14,466 nucleotides of DNA, from the NCBI GenBank assembly GCA_949118805.1, contig CASAUJ010000036.1, forward strand, positions 1-14,466. The letters run 5' to 3'. The DNA is from an uncultured Clostridia bacterium (GTDB lineage: Bacteria > Bacillota > Clostridia > TANB77 > CAG-508). The notes under the pieces are model-generated. The model was not told where the DNA came from, ran no database searches, and was given only the letters and a program-made list of their open reading frames with translations. A program made the translations under genes and the position numbers. Shown here piece after piece: positions 1 through 6,800 of this stretch (positions within the stretch are counted from its first letter, which is position 1; each line of letters opens with the position of its first letter).

Positions 1-652
1 AAGTATATAATTGGATAAATCAAGATAAGATAAATATTACTAAAGATAAATTATGTTATAAGAAAAGAAAAGGGGTTATCAAGAATGGAATGATGCGACA
101 TACAAAGTGGAACTTGGACAATAAAACAGTTTTACCAATAAGTTTAAGACCTAAATATATAGAAGAACGAAAAGAAACAGGACATTTAGAGATAGATTCA
201 ATATTAGGGAAAAGAAATGAACAAGATTCGATAATATCAATAGTAGATAGATGTACAAGAAGACTATGGTTAATAAAGGCGAACTATAAAAATGAATATT
301 ATGTAAATAAGATTATATATGAATTTATTATAAAAAATGAGATAAAAGTGAAGTCAATAACAACGGATAATGGATTAGAGTTTATGGCATTAGGAATAGC
401 AGCAAAAAAGTTAGGAGTAAAATTATACAAATGTGACCCATACTGTTCATTTCAGAGAGGAACAAATGAGAGAATGAATGCGATAGTAAGGAGGTTTATT
501 CCAAAGGGAACGTCAATGAAATTAAAACCACAGATATATTTAGATGATATATGCTTTGAAATAAATAGTATGCCTAGAAAACTATTTGACTTTAAATCCT
601 CTTATGAGGTAGAATTAAATTATGATTAAAATGGTGCGGTTGAAATTACAAT
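1..652 (+). mobile_element. IS30-family insertion sequence, right part only
   Basis: The left edge of the window cuts an insertion sequence of the IS30 family, recognised from its transposase. The coding frame ends at 629. The element probably ends shortly after, around 630-652, where a stretch beginning ATGGTGCGGTTGAAATTAC looks like a terminal inverted repeat. The matching left end lies outside the window, so the exact boundary and any target duplication cannot be confirmed. A hairpin at 653-679 follows directly and a host-gene promoter starts at 681, so the element sits just upstream of the glycosyltransferase gene without disrupting it. Confidence 0.75.
3..629 (+). CDS. IS30-family transposase, C-terminal part (5' end cut by window edge)
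   Basis: This is the catalytic part of a DDE transposase that moves its own insertion sequence. The frame is open through the left edge, so the ATG at 90 is an internal methionine and not the start; residues before it (VYNWINQ...) fit the end of the DNA-binding region. The DDE triad is visible: Asp in GHLEID (codon 195), Asp in TTDNG (codon 366) and Glu in QRGTNE (codon 468). The last two are 33 residues apart, the spacing typical of IS30. The block DPYCSFQRGTNERMN followed by FIPKGT is the family hallmark. The C-terminus appears complete, ending in TAA. Whether the element is active cannot be judged without the missing 5' part. I see no frameshift in the visible portion. Confidence 0.9.
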   Translation, partial: VYNWINQDKINITKDKLCYKKRKGVIKNGMMRHTKWNLDNKTVLPISLRPKYIEERKETGHLEIDSILGKRNEQDSIISIVDRCTRRLWLIKANYKNEYYVNKIIYEFIIKNEIKVKSITTDNGLEFMALGIAAKKLGVKLYKCDPYCSFQRGTNERMNAIVRRFIPKGTSMKLKPQIYLDDICFEINSMPRKLFDFKSSYEVELNYD

Positions 653-679
653 AAAGAGAAATCAAAGGATTTCTTTTTT
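653..679 (+). terminator. Rho-independent terminator after the IS30 transposase
   Basis: A perfect 7-bp stem AGAAATC/GATTTCT (657-663 with 668-674) has a 4-nt loop, extends through A/T pairs, and is followed by a T-rich tract. It would stop transcription leaving the transposase before the glycosyltransferase promoter. Confidence 0.7.
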
Positions 680-680
680 C

Positions 681-709
681 TTGTTTTTTTTTATATCATT
701 TGTTATAAT
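681..709 (+). promoter_or_regulatory. SigA-type promoter for the glycosyltransferase
   Basis: The -35 is TTGTTT (681-686) and the -10 is a consensus TATAAT (704-709), separated by exactly 17 bp. An upstream TG (701-702) makes it an extended -10. The predicted start of transcription is near 716, just before the ribosome binding site AGGAAG at 716-721, so the 5' leader would be very short. Confidence 0.65.
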
Positions 710-728
710 AAAAATAGGAAGTGGCAGT

Positions 729-1664
729 ATGGAAAAAATAAGTGTTGTAGTTCCTTGTTATAATGAAGAAGAAACTGTGCCATTATTTTATAAAGAAATA
801 TCTAAAATAATTGAGAAAATGAAAAAGCAAGTTACTTTTGAATTAATTTTTATAAATGATGGTTCAAAAGACAAAACTTTGGTAGAACTTAGAAAATTAG
901 CAAAGCAAGATAAAAAAGTAAGATATATATCATTTTCTAGAAATTTTGGAAAAGAGGCAGCTATGCTAGCGGGTCTTGAATATGCTACTGGAGATTATGT
1001 AACCACTATGGATGTTGATTTACAAGACCCACCTTATTTATTAGAAGAGATGTTGCGTATTATTCATGAAGAAGGATATGATTGTGTGGCAACAAAATCA
1101 ACATCTAGAAATGGATATTCATTTTTTCGAAAGTTTTGTACAAAGTGGTATTATAGAATTATAGGTGCGATTTCAAAAACAGAAATGGTAGCTGGAGCTA
1201 GAGATTTTAGATTAATGACGAGACAGATGGTAGATGCCATTCTTTCTATGAAAGAGTATAATAGATATTCAAAAGGACTATTTAGTTTTGTTGGATTTGA
1301 TACAAAATGGATAGAATTTGAAAATCAAGAAAGAGTAGCTGGAACAACAAAATGGAATTTTTGGAAACTATTTTCTTATGCATTAGATGGTATTACTGCT
1401 TTTTCAACAGTTCCTTTGGTTTTATCTGCTATTATGGGAATATTATTTTGTTTTATTGCTTTTATTATCGTTATTATCATTATTTCTAAAACTTTGATTT
1501 GGGGAGACCCTGTAAGTGGATGGCCAAGTTTAGCTTGTATTATTTTCTTAGTAGGTGGAATTCAGTTATTTTGTACTGGCATTATTGGGCAATATCTTGC
1601 TAAGACCTATTTAGAAACGAAACATAGGCCAATTTATATTATAAAAGAAACAGAGAAGATGTAG
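729..1664 (+). CDS. GtrB/DPM1-like family 2 glycosyltransferase (polyprenyl-phosphate sugar transferase)
   Basis: A 311-residue membrane glycosyltransferase of family GT2, related to GtrB, CsbB/YkoT and dolichol-phosphate mannose synthases. These enzymes move a sugar from a nucleotide sugar to undecaprenyl phosphate on the cytoplasmic face of the membrane, for later decoration of cell-surface polymers. The GT-A domain opens with VVPCYNEEET (residues 7-16), has N43-D44-G45, and carries the metal-binding D95-V-D97 in MDVDLQDPP. Two C-terminal membrane segments follow at about 226-260 and 266-290, the normal GtrB layout and length. I chose ATG 729 because AGGAAG lies 7 nt upstream and the family motif starts within a few residues; the frame is open back to 681, but that stretch is the promoter. 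It is a single-gene unit. The sugar is unknown, and no flippase or acceptor transferase lies next to it. Confidence 0.88.
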   Translation: MEKISVVVPCYNEEETVPLFYKEISKIIEKMKKQVTFELIFINDGSKDKTLVELRKLAKQDKKVRYISFSRNFGKEAAMLAGLEYATGDYVTTMDVDLQDPPYLLEEMLRIIHEEGYDCVATKSTSRNGYSFFRKFCTKWYYRIIGAISKTEMVAGARDFRLMTRQMVDAILSMKEYNRYSKGLFSFVGFDTKWIEFENQERVAGTTKWNFWKLFSYALDGITAFSTVPLVLSAIMGILFCFIAFIIVIIIISKTLIWGDPVSGWPSLACIIFLVGGIQLFCTGIIGQYLAKTYLETKHRPIYIIKETEKM

Positions 1665-1685
1665 TAAAAAAACTACATTTTTTTT
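1656..1685 (+). terminator. Terminator overlapping the glycosyltransferase stop codon
   Basis: Stem ATGTAGT/ACTACAT (1659-1665 with 1672-1678) has an A6 loop and is followed by seven or more T. The TAG stop codon at 1662-1664 lies inside the ascending arm. Confidence 0.85.
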
Positions 1686-1701
1686 CTTAAGGGAGATATT
1701 T

Positions 1702-2925
1702 ATGAGAAAAATAAGATTAGAAGAAAAAGAAAATATCAAATGTAGTAATAAAGTAATATTATTAGATAAACCATGTTATACATTTTTTTCATTAAAAGAA
1801 AATGGTGATTTTCTTCCTTTTGTAAAAAAAGGAGATTATGTATACCAAGAAGAAAAAATAGCTTTTAAAAAGGGAGACCATTTTCCAATTTTTTCTTCTA
1901 TTAGTGGGGTAGTAGAGTCTGTTGATGTCGACAGAATTATAATACATAATGATTTTAAAAATAGAGTTAGAGAACACAATATTGTAGAATATTCATTGAA
2001 TAAATATACAAAAGCTGAAATTTCTGATACTTTATTTCACTTAGGAGTTGTAAATGGTGGAAGGAATGAGAAAGAACCTTATGAAATTCTTTCTAAAGCT
2101 ATCATACATAAAACGTTAATTATAAATGCATTACAACAAGAAGCTTATGTATATTTGCAAACTTTTTTATTAAAAATAGAGAGAAAAGAATTGTTAGAAT
2201 TAATAGAAGCGTTCATAGAAATCTACAATTTTGAAGAAGTTTTAATAATAATTCCAAAAAATCAAGAATTATTGTTAGAAGAATGGAAAACATGCATTAA
2301 AGATACTAGAATTAAAATGATAGAATTAGAAGAATACTATGCCCTTTCTAATACAAAAGAGTTAGTTAGAGCCGTAAAAAGAACGACATTTAAAAATGAC
2401 CCAATAGAAAAAGGGATTATAATTTTTAACGTAAGTACTATGTTAGCAATTTATGGTGCTTTAAAATATAGGCGTCCTCAAATTAAGACAATGATACAAT
2501 TTACAGGAAATATGTGGAAAAATAATTGTTATATGGAAGTAAGAATTGGAACCTCTTTGCAAGAGGCTATGGCACAATTAAGTTTTAAAAGAGCAAAGGA
2601 AGTATTGCTTTTAGAAGGTGGAATTGTAGATGGAAAGATTATAGTTATGGAAGACTATATTGTTGATGCTAAAACTTTAGTTTTGACTGCTTGGAAAGTA
2701 ACAAAGGAAGTAAAACAAGAAAGCTGCATTAGATGTGGCAAATGTATTAAAGCCTGCCCCATGAATTTGCACCCTGTACTGATTATGGAAGCCATATCGA
2801 AAAAGAAAAATTTAAATCGTTTTGGGTTAGAACGTTGTATTGATTGTGGTTTATGTAATTATGTATGTCCATCTAACATTGATATTTATAAAAAATTAAA
2901 AGAGGCAAAGGAGAAGTCACGATGA
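1702..2925 (+). CDS. rnfC: RnfC-like electron transport subunit, divergent
   Basis: A 407-residue protein related to RnfC, the peripheral NADH-side subunit of the ion-pumping Rnf complex (ferredoxin:NAD+ oxidoreductase). The N-terminus has the RnfC barrel-sandwich region (FVKKGDYVYQEEKIA, about 39-53, and SSISGVVESV, about 65-74). The C-terminus has two complete 4Fe-4S motifs: C342, C345, C348, C352 and C379, C382, C385, C389, each followed by Pro. The middle is divergent. Where normal RnfC has a GxGGxGFP-type nucleotide/flavin motif this protein has GVVNGGRNEKEPYE, and the NGAECEPY block reads NALQQEAY. It is somewhat shorter than usual. ATG 1702 follows AAGGGAG (1689-1695). The stop overlaps the rnfD start as ATGA (2922-2925), implying translational coupling. 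No clear SigA promoter was found between the preceding terminator and this start. The family is clear; its redox role here is uncertain. Confidence 0.8.
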   Translation: MRKIRLEEKENIKCSNKVILLDKPCYTFFSLKENGDFLPFVKKGDYVYQEEKIAFKKGDHFPIFSSISGVVESVDVDRIIIHNDFKNRVREHNIVEYSLNKYTKAEISDTLFHLGVVNGGRNEKEPYEILSKAIIHKTLIINALQQEAYVYLQTFLLKIERKELLELIEAFIEIYNFEEVLIIIPKNQELLLEEWKTCIKDTRIKMIELEEYYALSNTKELVRAVKRTTFKNDPIEKGIIIFNVSTMLAIYGALKYRRPQIKTMIQFTGNMWKNNCYMEVRIGTSLQEAMAQLSFKRAKEVLLLEGGIVDGKIIVMEDYIVDAKTLVLTAWKVTKEVKQESCIRCGKCIKACPMNLHPVLIMEAISKKKNLNRFGLERCIDCGLCNYVCPSNIDIYKKLKEAKEKSR

Positions 2926-3887
2926 AACAATATATAAATGCTAAAAATATTTGTAATTATAATCAAAAAGATAATTCTTATCAATTGTTAATGAAAGTAT
3001 TGTTAATTATGATTTTGTATCGTATTATAAAAATCGGTATTTTTCCATTTTTGTTAGGAAAAATTAGTATTTTCGAATCATTTTTACCAGTACTACTTAT
3101 TTTAAGTTGTGTGTTATTATGCTATGCTGGTTATTATATAGGTGAAAATTTTTTATATCAAAATCGATATAAAGAAGAGGAATGTTTGATAGATGGTATT
3201 TTATTAGGACTATTACTTCCTATAAAAACGCCTTTTTGGTTAATTTTAATAGCCGTTTTTTTAACCATTGTTATAGGAAGATACTTTTATGATGGAATTC
3301 CGATTGGCATGCCGACTTTGATTGGAATATTAGGCGTTGTTGGTTTTTCTGTTTGGTTTCAAATATGTCATATAGAAAATATCAATATGAATCTTATTTT
3401 ACTAGAATTTACAGAAAGTTATCAACAAAAACAAATGTCAGTAGCTTCTATTTGGTTAGGAGAGGTAGGAGAATGGATATCTAAAACAAGTCCTATCTTA
3501 TGCATATTGGCATTTTTCTATTTAAAAAAGAATATAAAATGGCGAATTCCAGTTTATTTTATTGGAACATATTTGACATTGTTTATTTTTTCTAATTACT
3601 TTGTTTCAAACTCCTGGATAGATATTTTAAAAAATTTAGGAACAGGAAATTTACTATTTTTATCTTTATTTTGTGCTACTGAGACAAGAACCACTCCAGT
3701 TACCAATATAGGACAAATTTTATTTGCGGTATTTCTGGGAATATTTGTTTACATTGGAACTTTCTTTTTCACTTCCTATTTATCTATGATTTTAGCCATT
3801 CTAATATCGAATTTCTTGACATCTTTATATGATTATTTTGGAAATTATTATGAATTAAAATATTGTAGTGAATATGGCAATTTATAA
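2922..3887 (+). CDS. rnfD: RnfD-like membrane subunit, divergent and without flavinylation motif
   Basis: A 321-residue polytopic membrane protein, with about nine hydrophobic segments, related to RnfD/NqrB. Support: LLLPIKTPFWLILIAVFLTI (about 99-118) matches the RnfD LLLPPxxPxW region. LGEVGEWISKTSP followed by the WRIPVYFIGT stretch matches the late conserved block. FCATETRTTPVTNIGQ (about 250-265) matches the family FMATDPVTSPVT block. Missing are the NPAxxGR motif, replaced by GMPTLIGILG, and the SGAT-type site where normal RnfD binds FMN covalently through threonine; the corresponding stretch reads LILLEFTESYQQ. It overlaps rnfC by 4 nt. Standard order would continue with rnfG, E, A and B, but after this gene comes non-coding DNA and an unrelated nuclease gene. 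The intact reading frame argues against simple decay. It may work with Rnf subunits encoded elsewhere or be a derived two-subunit complex. Confidence 0.75.
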   Translation: MKQYINAKNICNYNQKDNSYQLLMKVLLIMILYRIIKIGIFPFLLGKISIFESFLPVLLILSCVLLCYAGYYIGENFLYQNRYKEEECLIDGILLGLLLPIKTPFWLILIAVFLTIVIGRYFYDGIPIGMPTLIGILGVVGFSVWFQICHIENINMNLILLEFTESYQQKQMSVASIWLGEVGEWISKTSPILCILAFFYLKKNIKWRIPVYFIGTYLTLFIFSNYFVSNSWIDILKNLGTGNLLFLSLFCATETRTTPVTNIGQILFAVFLGIFVYIGTFFFTSYLSMILAILISNFLTSLYDYFGNYYELKYCSEYGNL

Positions 3888-3962
3888 AATAAAGGAAGTA
3901 AAAAATTTTTTATGAAATAGATAGAATTTTTTCAAACTTATCTCGTATCATTTTTATGAGTA

Positions 3963-4022
3963 GGAAGAATTTATCTACTTGACAGTATTGTGATTCACTA
4001 TTATAATGTAGATAGTTCTTCC
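3963..4022. repeat. Inverted repeat whose arms exactly bracket a promoter
   Basis: The left arm GGAAGAATTTATCTAC (3963-3978) and right arm GTAGATAGTTCTTCC (4008-4022) are inverted copies. Seven plus seven bases pair perfectly around a 2-versus-1-nt internal mismatch. The 29-nt spacer (3979-4007) is precisely the -35/spacer/-10 of the downstream gene's promoter. The arms could be regulator half-sites, an RNA hairpin formed only in read-through transcripts, or recombination sites. Confidence 0.8.
3979..4007 (+). promoter_or_regulatory. Full-consensus SigA promoter of the PD-(D/E)XK nuclease gene
   Basis: TTGACA (3979-3984), a 17-bp spacer and TATAAT (4002-4007) give a perfect match to the SigA consensus. 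Transcription should start near 4014, inside the right arm of the flanking inverted repeat. The preceding 3888-3978 holds no recognisable gene. Confidence 0.85.
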
Positions 4023-4040
4023 AGATAAGGAGGAAACGAG

Positions 4041-4901
4041 ATGAAGCAGGGGATACAAACATTAAAGTGTCATAAAGATACAAAAGTATATGGATTACGG
4101 TATGATACGATTTTTAAAAATGTATTTCAGAATAAACAATATTTAAAACAGTTTTTGAAACAAATTTTTAAAGAATCTTTAGAAGATTTTTGGTATGTTG
4201 ATAAAGAACTTTCTAAAAATAATAAAAATCTGAGATATCGGGTGAGTGACTTAGTTATTGAAACCAAAAAAAGAATTATTATTGAACTTCAAAATAAAAA
4301 TTTAGAAAATATTGAACCAAGGAGTAAAATGTATGTATCAGGTTTTTATACAAGACAAAATCCAGGAGAGTTTTATGAGAGAGTAAAGCCAGTAGAACTA
4401 TTTTTGATTTTAAATTATCCTTATCAAAAAGCAGTGGTGTTAAAAGAATATGAACAAATGAATCAGAAATATAAAGAACAATTTGGAAGTTTATCAAAGA
4501 TTAAAATATGGAATATTTATGAAGCATTAAAGGTGAAAAAGGGAATCGATTATGATTATGCCAGAATATTTAATTTAGATTATTGGAAAGAACCCGTTCA
4601 TATTTTAATGGAGTTAAAGAAAAAAGGAGTGCAGAGTTTTATAAAGAGCATTGAACTTTATAATTTAGATTATAAAATATACAAAAAATTAAAGGAGGAA
4701 GAAAGTATGGAGATGAGTTTTGAACAAGCAACATCAATGATAAAATATCATGCAGAGCAAAGAGGAGAAAAGCGTGGAATCATAACAGGAAAGTTAGAAA
4801 CTGCTTTTTCTATGTTGAAGAAAGGAACTGATTTGTCTTTTATTAAAGAAGTAACAGGATTATCAGAAAAACAAATAAAAGAATATGCAAACTCAAAATA
4901 A
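4041..4901 (+). CDS. Rpn/PD-(D/E)XK nuclease family putative transposase
   Basis: A 286-residue protein of the Rpn-type PD-(D/E)XK nuclease/transposase group (COG5464, PDDEXK_2). Members occur in multiple copies in many genomes, and E. coli Rpn proteins cut DNA and promote RecA-independent recombination. The N-terminus (YDTIFKNVFQN, about 17-27) is the usual opening. The nuclease core has D70 in VSDLVIE and E82-L-Q84 in IIIELQNKN, the D...ExQ variant of the active site, followed by RSKMYVSGFYTRQ. The C-terminal part (about 225-286) has the charged GEKRGIITGKLETA region and an EVTGLSEKQI helical tail typical of the family. ATG 4041 follows AAGGAGGA (4027-4034). It is transcribed alone from a consensus promoter and converges on rpmB. 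I see no terminal repeats that would make it a mobile unit. Cellular role unknown. Confidence 0.85.
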   Translation: MKQGIQTLKCHKDTKVYGLRYDTIFKNVFQNKQYLKQFLKQIFKESLEDFWYVDKELSKNNKNLRYRVSDLVIETKKRIIIELQNKNLENIEPRSKMYVSGFYTRQNPGEFYERVKPVELFLILNYPYQKAVVLKEYEQMNQKYKEQFGSLSKIKIWNIYEALKVKKGIDYDYARIFNLDYWKEPVHILMELKKKGVQSFIKSIELYNLDYKIYKKLKEEESMEMSFEQATSMIKYHAEQRGEKRGIITGKLETAFSMLKKGTDLSFIKEVTGLSEKQIKEYANSK

Positions 4902-4914
4902 AAATTCAAAATAT

Positions 4915-4946
4915 AAAAAAACAGAATCTTACAAATTCTGTTTTTT
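4915..4946. terminator. Bidirectional terminator between the nuclease gene and rpmB
   Basis: ACAGAAT (4921-4927) pairs with ATTCTGT (4935-4941) around a 7-nt loop, flanked by an A run on one side and a T run on the other. It can therefore act as an intrinsic terminator for both convergent genes. The rpmB stop codon abuts it. Confidence 0.85.
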
Positions 4947-5130
4947 ATGCAGCAATATCTTTGCTAACTTTGTTTAAAGTTCTTAACTCTCTAGCGCTCA
5001 TTCTAATAGATTCACCATTATCTAAAGTTACTTTTTGTAAATTTGGTTTCTGAGCATGTCTAGTCGCTCTTAATGAATGAGATCTTCTATTACCAAATAA
5101 AGCTTTTTTACTTGTTACTTTTTTAGCCAT
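4945..5130 (-). CDS. rpmB: 50S ribosomal protein L28 (bL28)
   Basis: A 61-residue ribosomal protein of the large subunit. The conserved core is visible: GNRRSHSLRAT (about 13-23), then KPNLQKV and the MSARELRTL region near the C-terminus, matching bL28. Reading could extend upstream to 5193, but ATG at 5128-5130 is preceded on the minus strand by AAGGGAGGG and gives the normal MAKK start. The N-terminal segment is slightly short and lacks the cysteine of the usual CxxTG motif (here KKVTSKK), so it is a cysteine-free form. It is the only minus-strand gene in the window, monocistronic, and divergent from miaB. Confidence 0.93.
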   Translation of the reverse strand: MAKKVTSKKALFGNRRSHSLRATRHAQKPNLQKVTLDNGESIRMSARELRTLNKVSKDIAA

Positions 5131-5174
5131 ATATTTGCCCTCCCTTATATATAGTTTTTTTCCTATGCCTTTCC

Positions 5175-5203
5175 ACTTTATCATAACTTCCACTAATTGT
5201 CAA
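5175..5203 (-). promoter_or_regulatory. Candidate SigA promoter for rpmB
   Basis: On the minus strand, TTGACA (5198-5203) is a perfect -35. At 17 bp it is followed by TAAAGT (5175-5180), a 4/6 match to the -10. It lies about 45 nt upstream of the L28 start. The -10 assignment is less certain than the -35. Confidence 0.5.
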
Positions 5204-5234
5204 ATATTTTACCTTAAATTCCATACTTTTTCCA

Positions 5235-5263
5235 TTGCATTCCCCCCTTAACTATGTTATGAT
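5235..5263 (+). promoter_or_regulatory. Candidate extended -10 promoter for miaB
   Basis: TATGAT (5258-5263) is preceded by TG one base upstream (5255-5256), an extended -10. A weak TTGCAT -35 lies 17 bp upstream. Transcription would begin near 5270, which helps to exclude the GTG at 5269 as the miaB start. Confidence 0.5.
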
Positions 5264-5292
5264 TTTATGTGATAAGAAAAGAAGTGATAAAA

Positions 5293-6717
5293 ATGATTTT
5301 ACCAAATTTAAAAGAAGCCAAACAAAGAACAAATAGAGAAGTAATTATTAAAACAAATGAATATCACGTAGAGGAAGAATTAAAAAAGATTGGTCTTCAC
5401 AAAAAATATTTTTTAAAAACCTATGGATGCCAAATGAATGAACATGATAGCGAAAATATAAAAGCAATATTAGAAGAAATGAGTTTTACAGAAACGAATA
5501 TTATGGAAGATGCGGATTTTATTTTATTAAATACATGTGCGATTAGAGAAAATGCCCACAATAAAGTATTTGGTATGGTTGGTAGAATGAAGCATTTAAG
5601 AGAAACCAAACCAGATTTGATTACAGGTATTTGTGGTTGTATGGCTCAAGAAGAGACCATTGTAGAGGAAATTATGAAGAAATATAAATGGTTAGATATT
5701 GTTTTTGGAACACATAATATTCATAGATTGCCTCAAATATTGAAAGAAAAAATAAAAAAACAAAAACAAGAAATAGAAGTCTTCAGTATAGAAGGAGATA
5801 TTGTTGAAAATATTCCCGTAAAAAGAGATAGTAAATATAAAGCTTGGATTAATATTATGTATGGATGTGATAAATTTTGTACTTATTGTATTGTACCTTA
5901 TACAAGAGGGAAACAAAGAAGTAGGCCTCCAGAATTTATTTTAAATGAGGTAACAGAATTAGTGAAAGAAGGTTATCAAGAAGTAACACTTTTAGGTCAA
6001 AATGTGAATGCCTATGGAAAAGACTTACATATAGAATATAATATGGCTAATTTATTAGAAGATGTTGCAAAGACAGGAATTGCAAGAATTCGTTTTGTAA
6101 CAAGCCATCCTTGGGATTTTACAGAGGAGATGATAGAGATTATAAAAAAGTATGATAATATCATGCCATATATTCATTTGCCTCTGCAATCTGGCTCAAA
6201 TAGAATTTTAAAATTAATGGGAAGACGTTATACAAAGGAATCCTATTTGGAGTTATATAAGAAGCTTAAAGAAGCACTTCCATATTCTTCTATTACAACA
6301 GACATTATTGTAGGATTTCCAGGAGAGAAAGAAGAAGATTTTGAAGAAACTTTAGAAGTAGTAAAAGCATGTCAGTATGATTCTGCATTTACATTTATCT
6401 TTTCCGCTAGAGTAGGAACTCCAGCAGCGCAAATGGAAGATACAATATCATTAAAAGAAAAAGAAAAAAGATTATACCAATTAAATGAACTAGTGAATGA
6501 ATATGCGAAAAAAGCGAATGATAAATATTTAGGAAAAATAGTTCCAGTATTAATTGAAGGTGTTAGTGAGAAAAATTCAACAATGATGATGGGATATACA
6601 GATACTATGAAATTAGTGAATGTAAAGAATGCAGATGATTTTATTGGAAAAATAGTGAATGTAAAAATAACAGATGTGAAAACTTGGAGTTTAGATGGAG
6701 AACTTGTAGTCGATTAA
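5293..6717 (+). CDS. miaB: tRNA-2-methylthio-N6-dimethylallyladenosine synthase MiaB
   Basis: A 474-residue radical-SAM methylthiotransferase that adds a methylthio group to i6A37 in tRNAs reading UNN codons, improving decoding. The N-terminal UPF0004 domain carries the cysteines of the auxiliary 4Fe-4S cluster: C46 in TYGCQMNEHDSE, C82 in NTCAIRENA and C116 in GICGCMAQE. The radical-SAM CxxxCxxC is C192, C196, C199 in YGCDKFCTYCIVPYTRG. The TRAM domain covers about the last 65 residues. Length and motifs favour MiaB over MtaB or RimO. The frame is open from a GTG at 5269, but that codon has no ribosome binding site and coincides with the predicted transcription start. ATG 5293 has GAAGTGA about 6 nt upstream. 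As in Bacillus, cotE lies downstream, here separated by two unrecognised genes. Confidence 0.95.
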   Translation: MILPNLKEAKQRTNREVIIKTNEYHVEEELKKIGLHKKYFLKTYGCQMNEHDSENIKAILEEMSFTETNIMEDADFILLNTCAIRENAHNKVFGMVGRMKHLRETKPDLITGICGCMAQEETIVEEIMKKYKWLDIVFGTHNIHRLPQILKEKIKKQKQEIEVFSIEGDIVENIPVKRDSKYKAWINIMYGCDKFCTYCIVPYTRGKQRSRPPEFILNEVTELVKEGYQEVTLLGQNVNAYGKDLHIEYNMANLLEDVAKTGIARIRFVTSHPWDFTEEMIEIIKKYDNIMPYIHLPLQSGSNRILKLMGRRYTKESYLELYKKLKEALPYSSITTDIIVGFPGEKEEDFEETLEVVKACQYDSAFTFIFSARVGTPAAQMEDTISLKEKEKRLYQLNELVNEYAKKANDKYLGKIVPVLIEGVSEKNSTMMMGYTDTMKLVNVKNADDFIGKIVNVKITDVKTWSLDGELVVD

Positions 6718-6738
6718 TTTACAAGTTTTTTCTTTTTT
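6700..6738 (+). terminator. Terminator overlapping the miaB 3' end
   Basis: AACTTGTA (6701-6708) pairs perfectly with TACAAGTT (6720-6727) around an 11-nt loop that contains the miaB stop codon. T-rich sequence follows. Confidence 0.8.
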
Positions 6739-6750
6739 CTTGTTATTCTA

Positions 6751-6779
6751 TTGACCTAATAAACCCGAATTTGATAAAC
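6751..6779 (+). promoter_or_regulatory. Candidate promoter of the 181-residue unknown gene
   Basis: TTGACC (6751-6756) matches 5/6 of the -35. At 16-18 bp come GATAAA or TAAACT, each a 4/6 match to the -10. The element lies between the miaB terminator and the AGGAGGG ribosome binding site, so a promoter is expected here. Confidence 0.45.
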
Positions 6780-6800
6780 TGAAAGTAGGAGGGATAACCT

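Noticed and set aside
90..92. ATG as the start of the transposase gene
   Set aside because: The frame is open to the left edge and the preceding residues fit an IS30 transposase, so the gene begins outside the window.
3912..3920. Mini-ORF ATG AAA TAG after an AAAGGAAG
   Set aside because: Two codons only, with poor spacing; mentioned as a possible stump of a lost gene but not listed as a feature.
3942..3960. Small hairpin CTCGTA/TATGAG after rnfD as a terminator
   Set aside because: Six pairs with one G-U and no T run after it; too weak to call.
5269..5271. GTG as an earlier start for miaB
   Set aside because: It has no ribosome binding site and coincides with the predicted transcription start; ATG 5293 is better supported.
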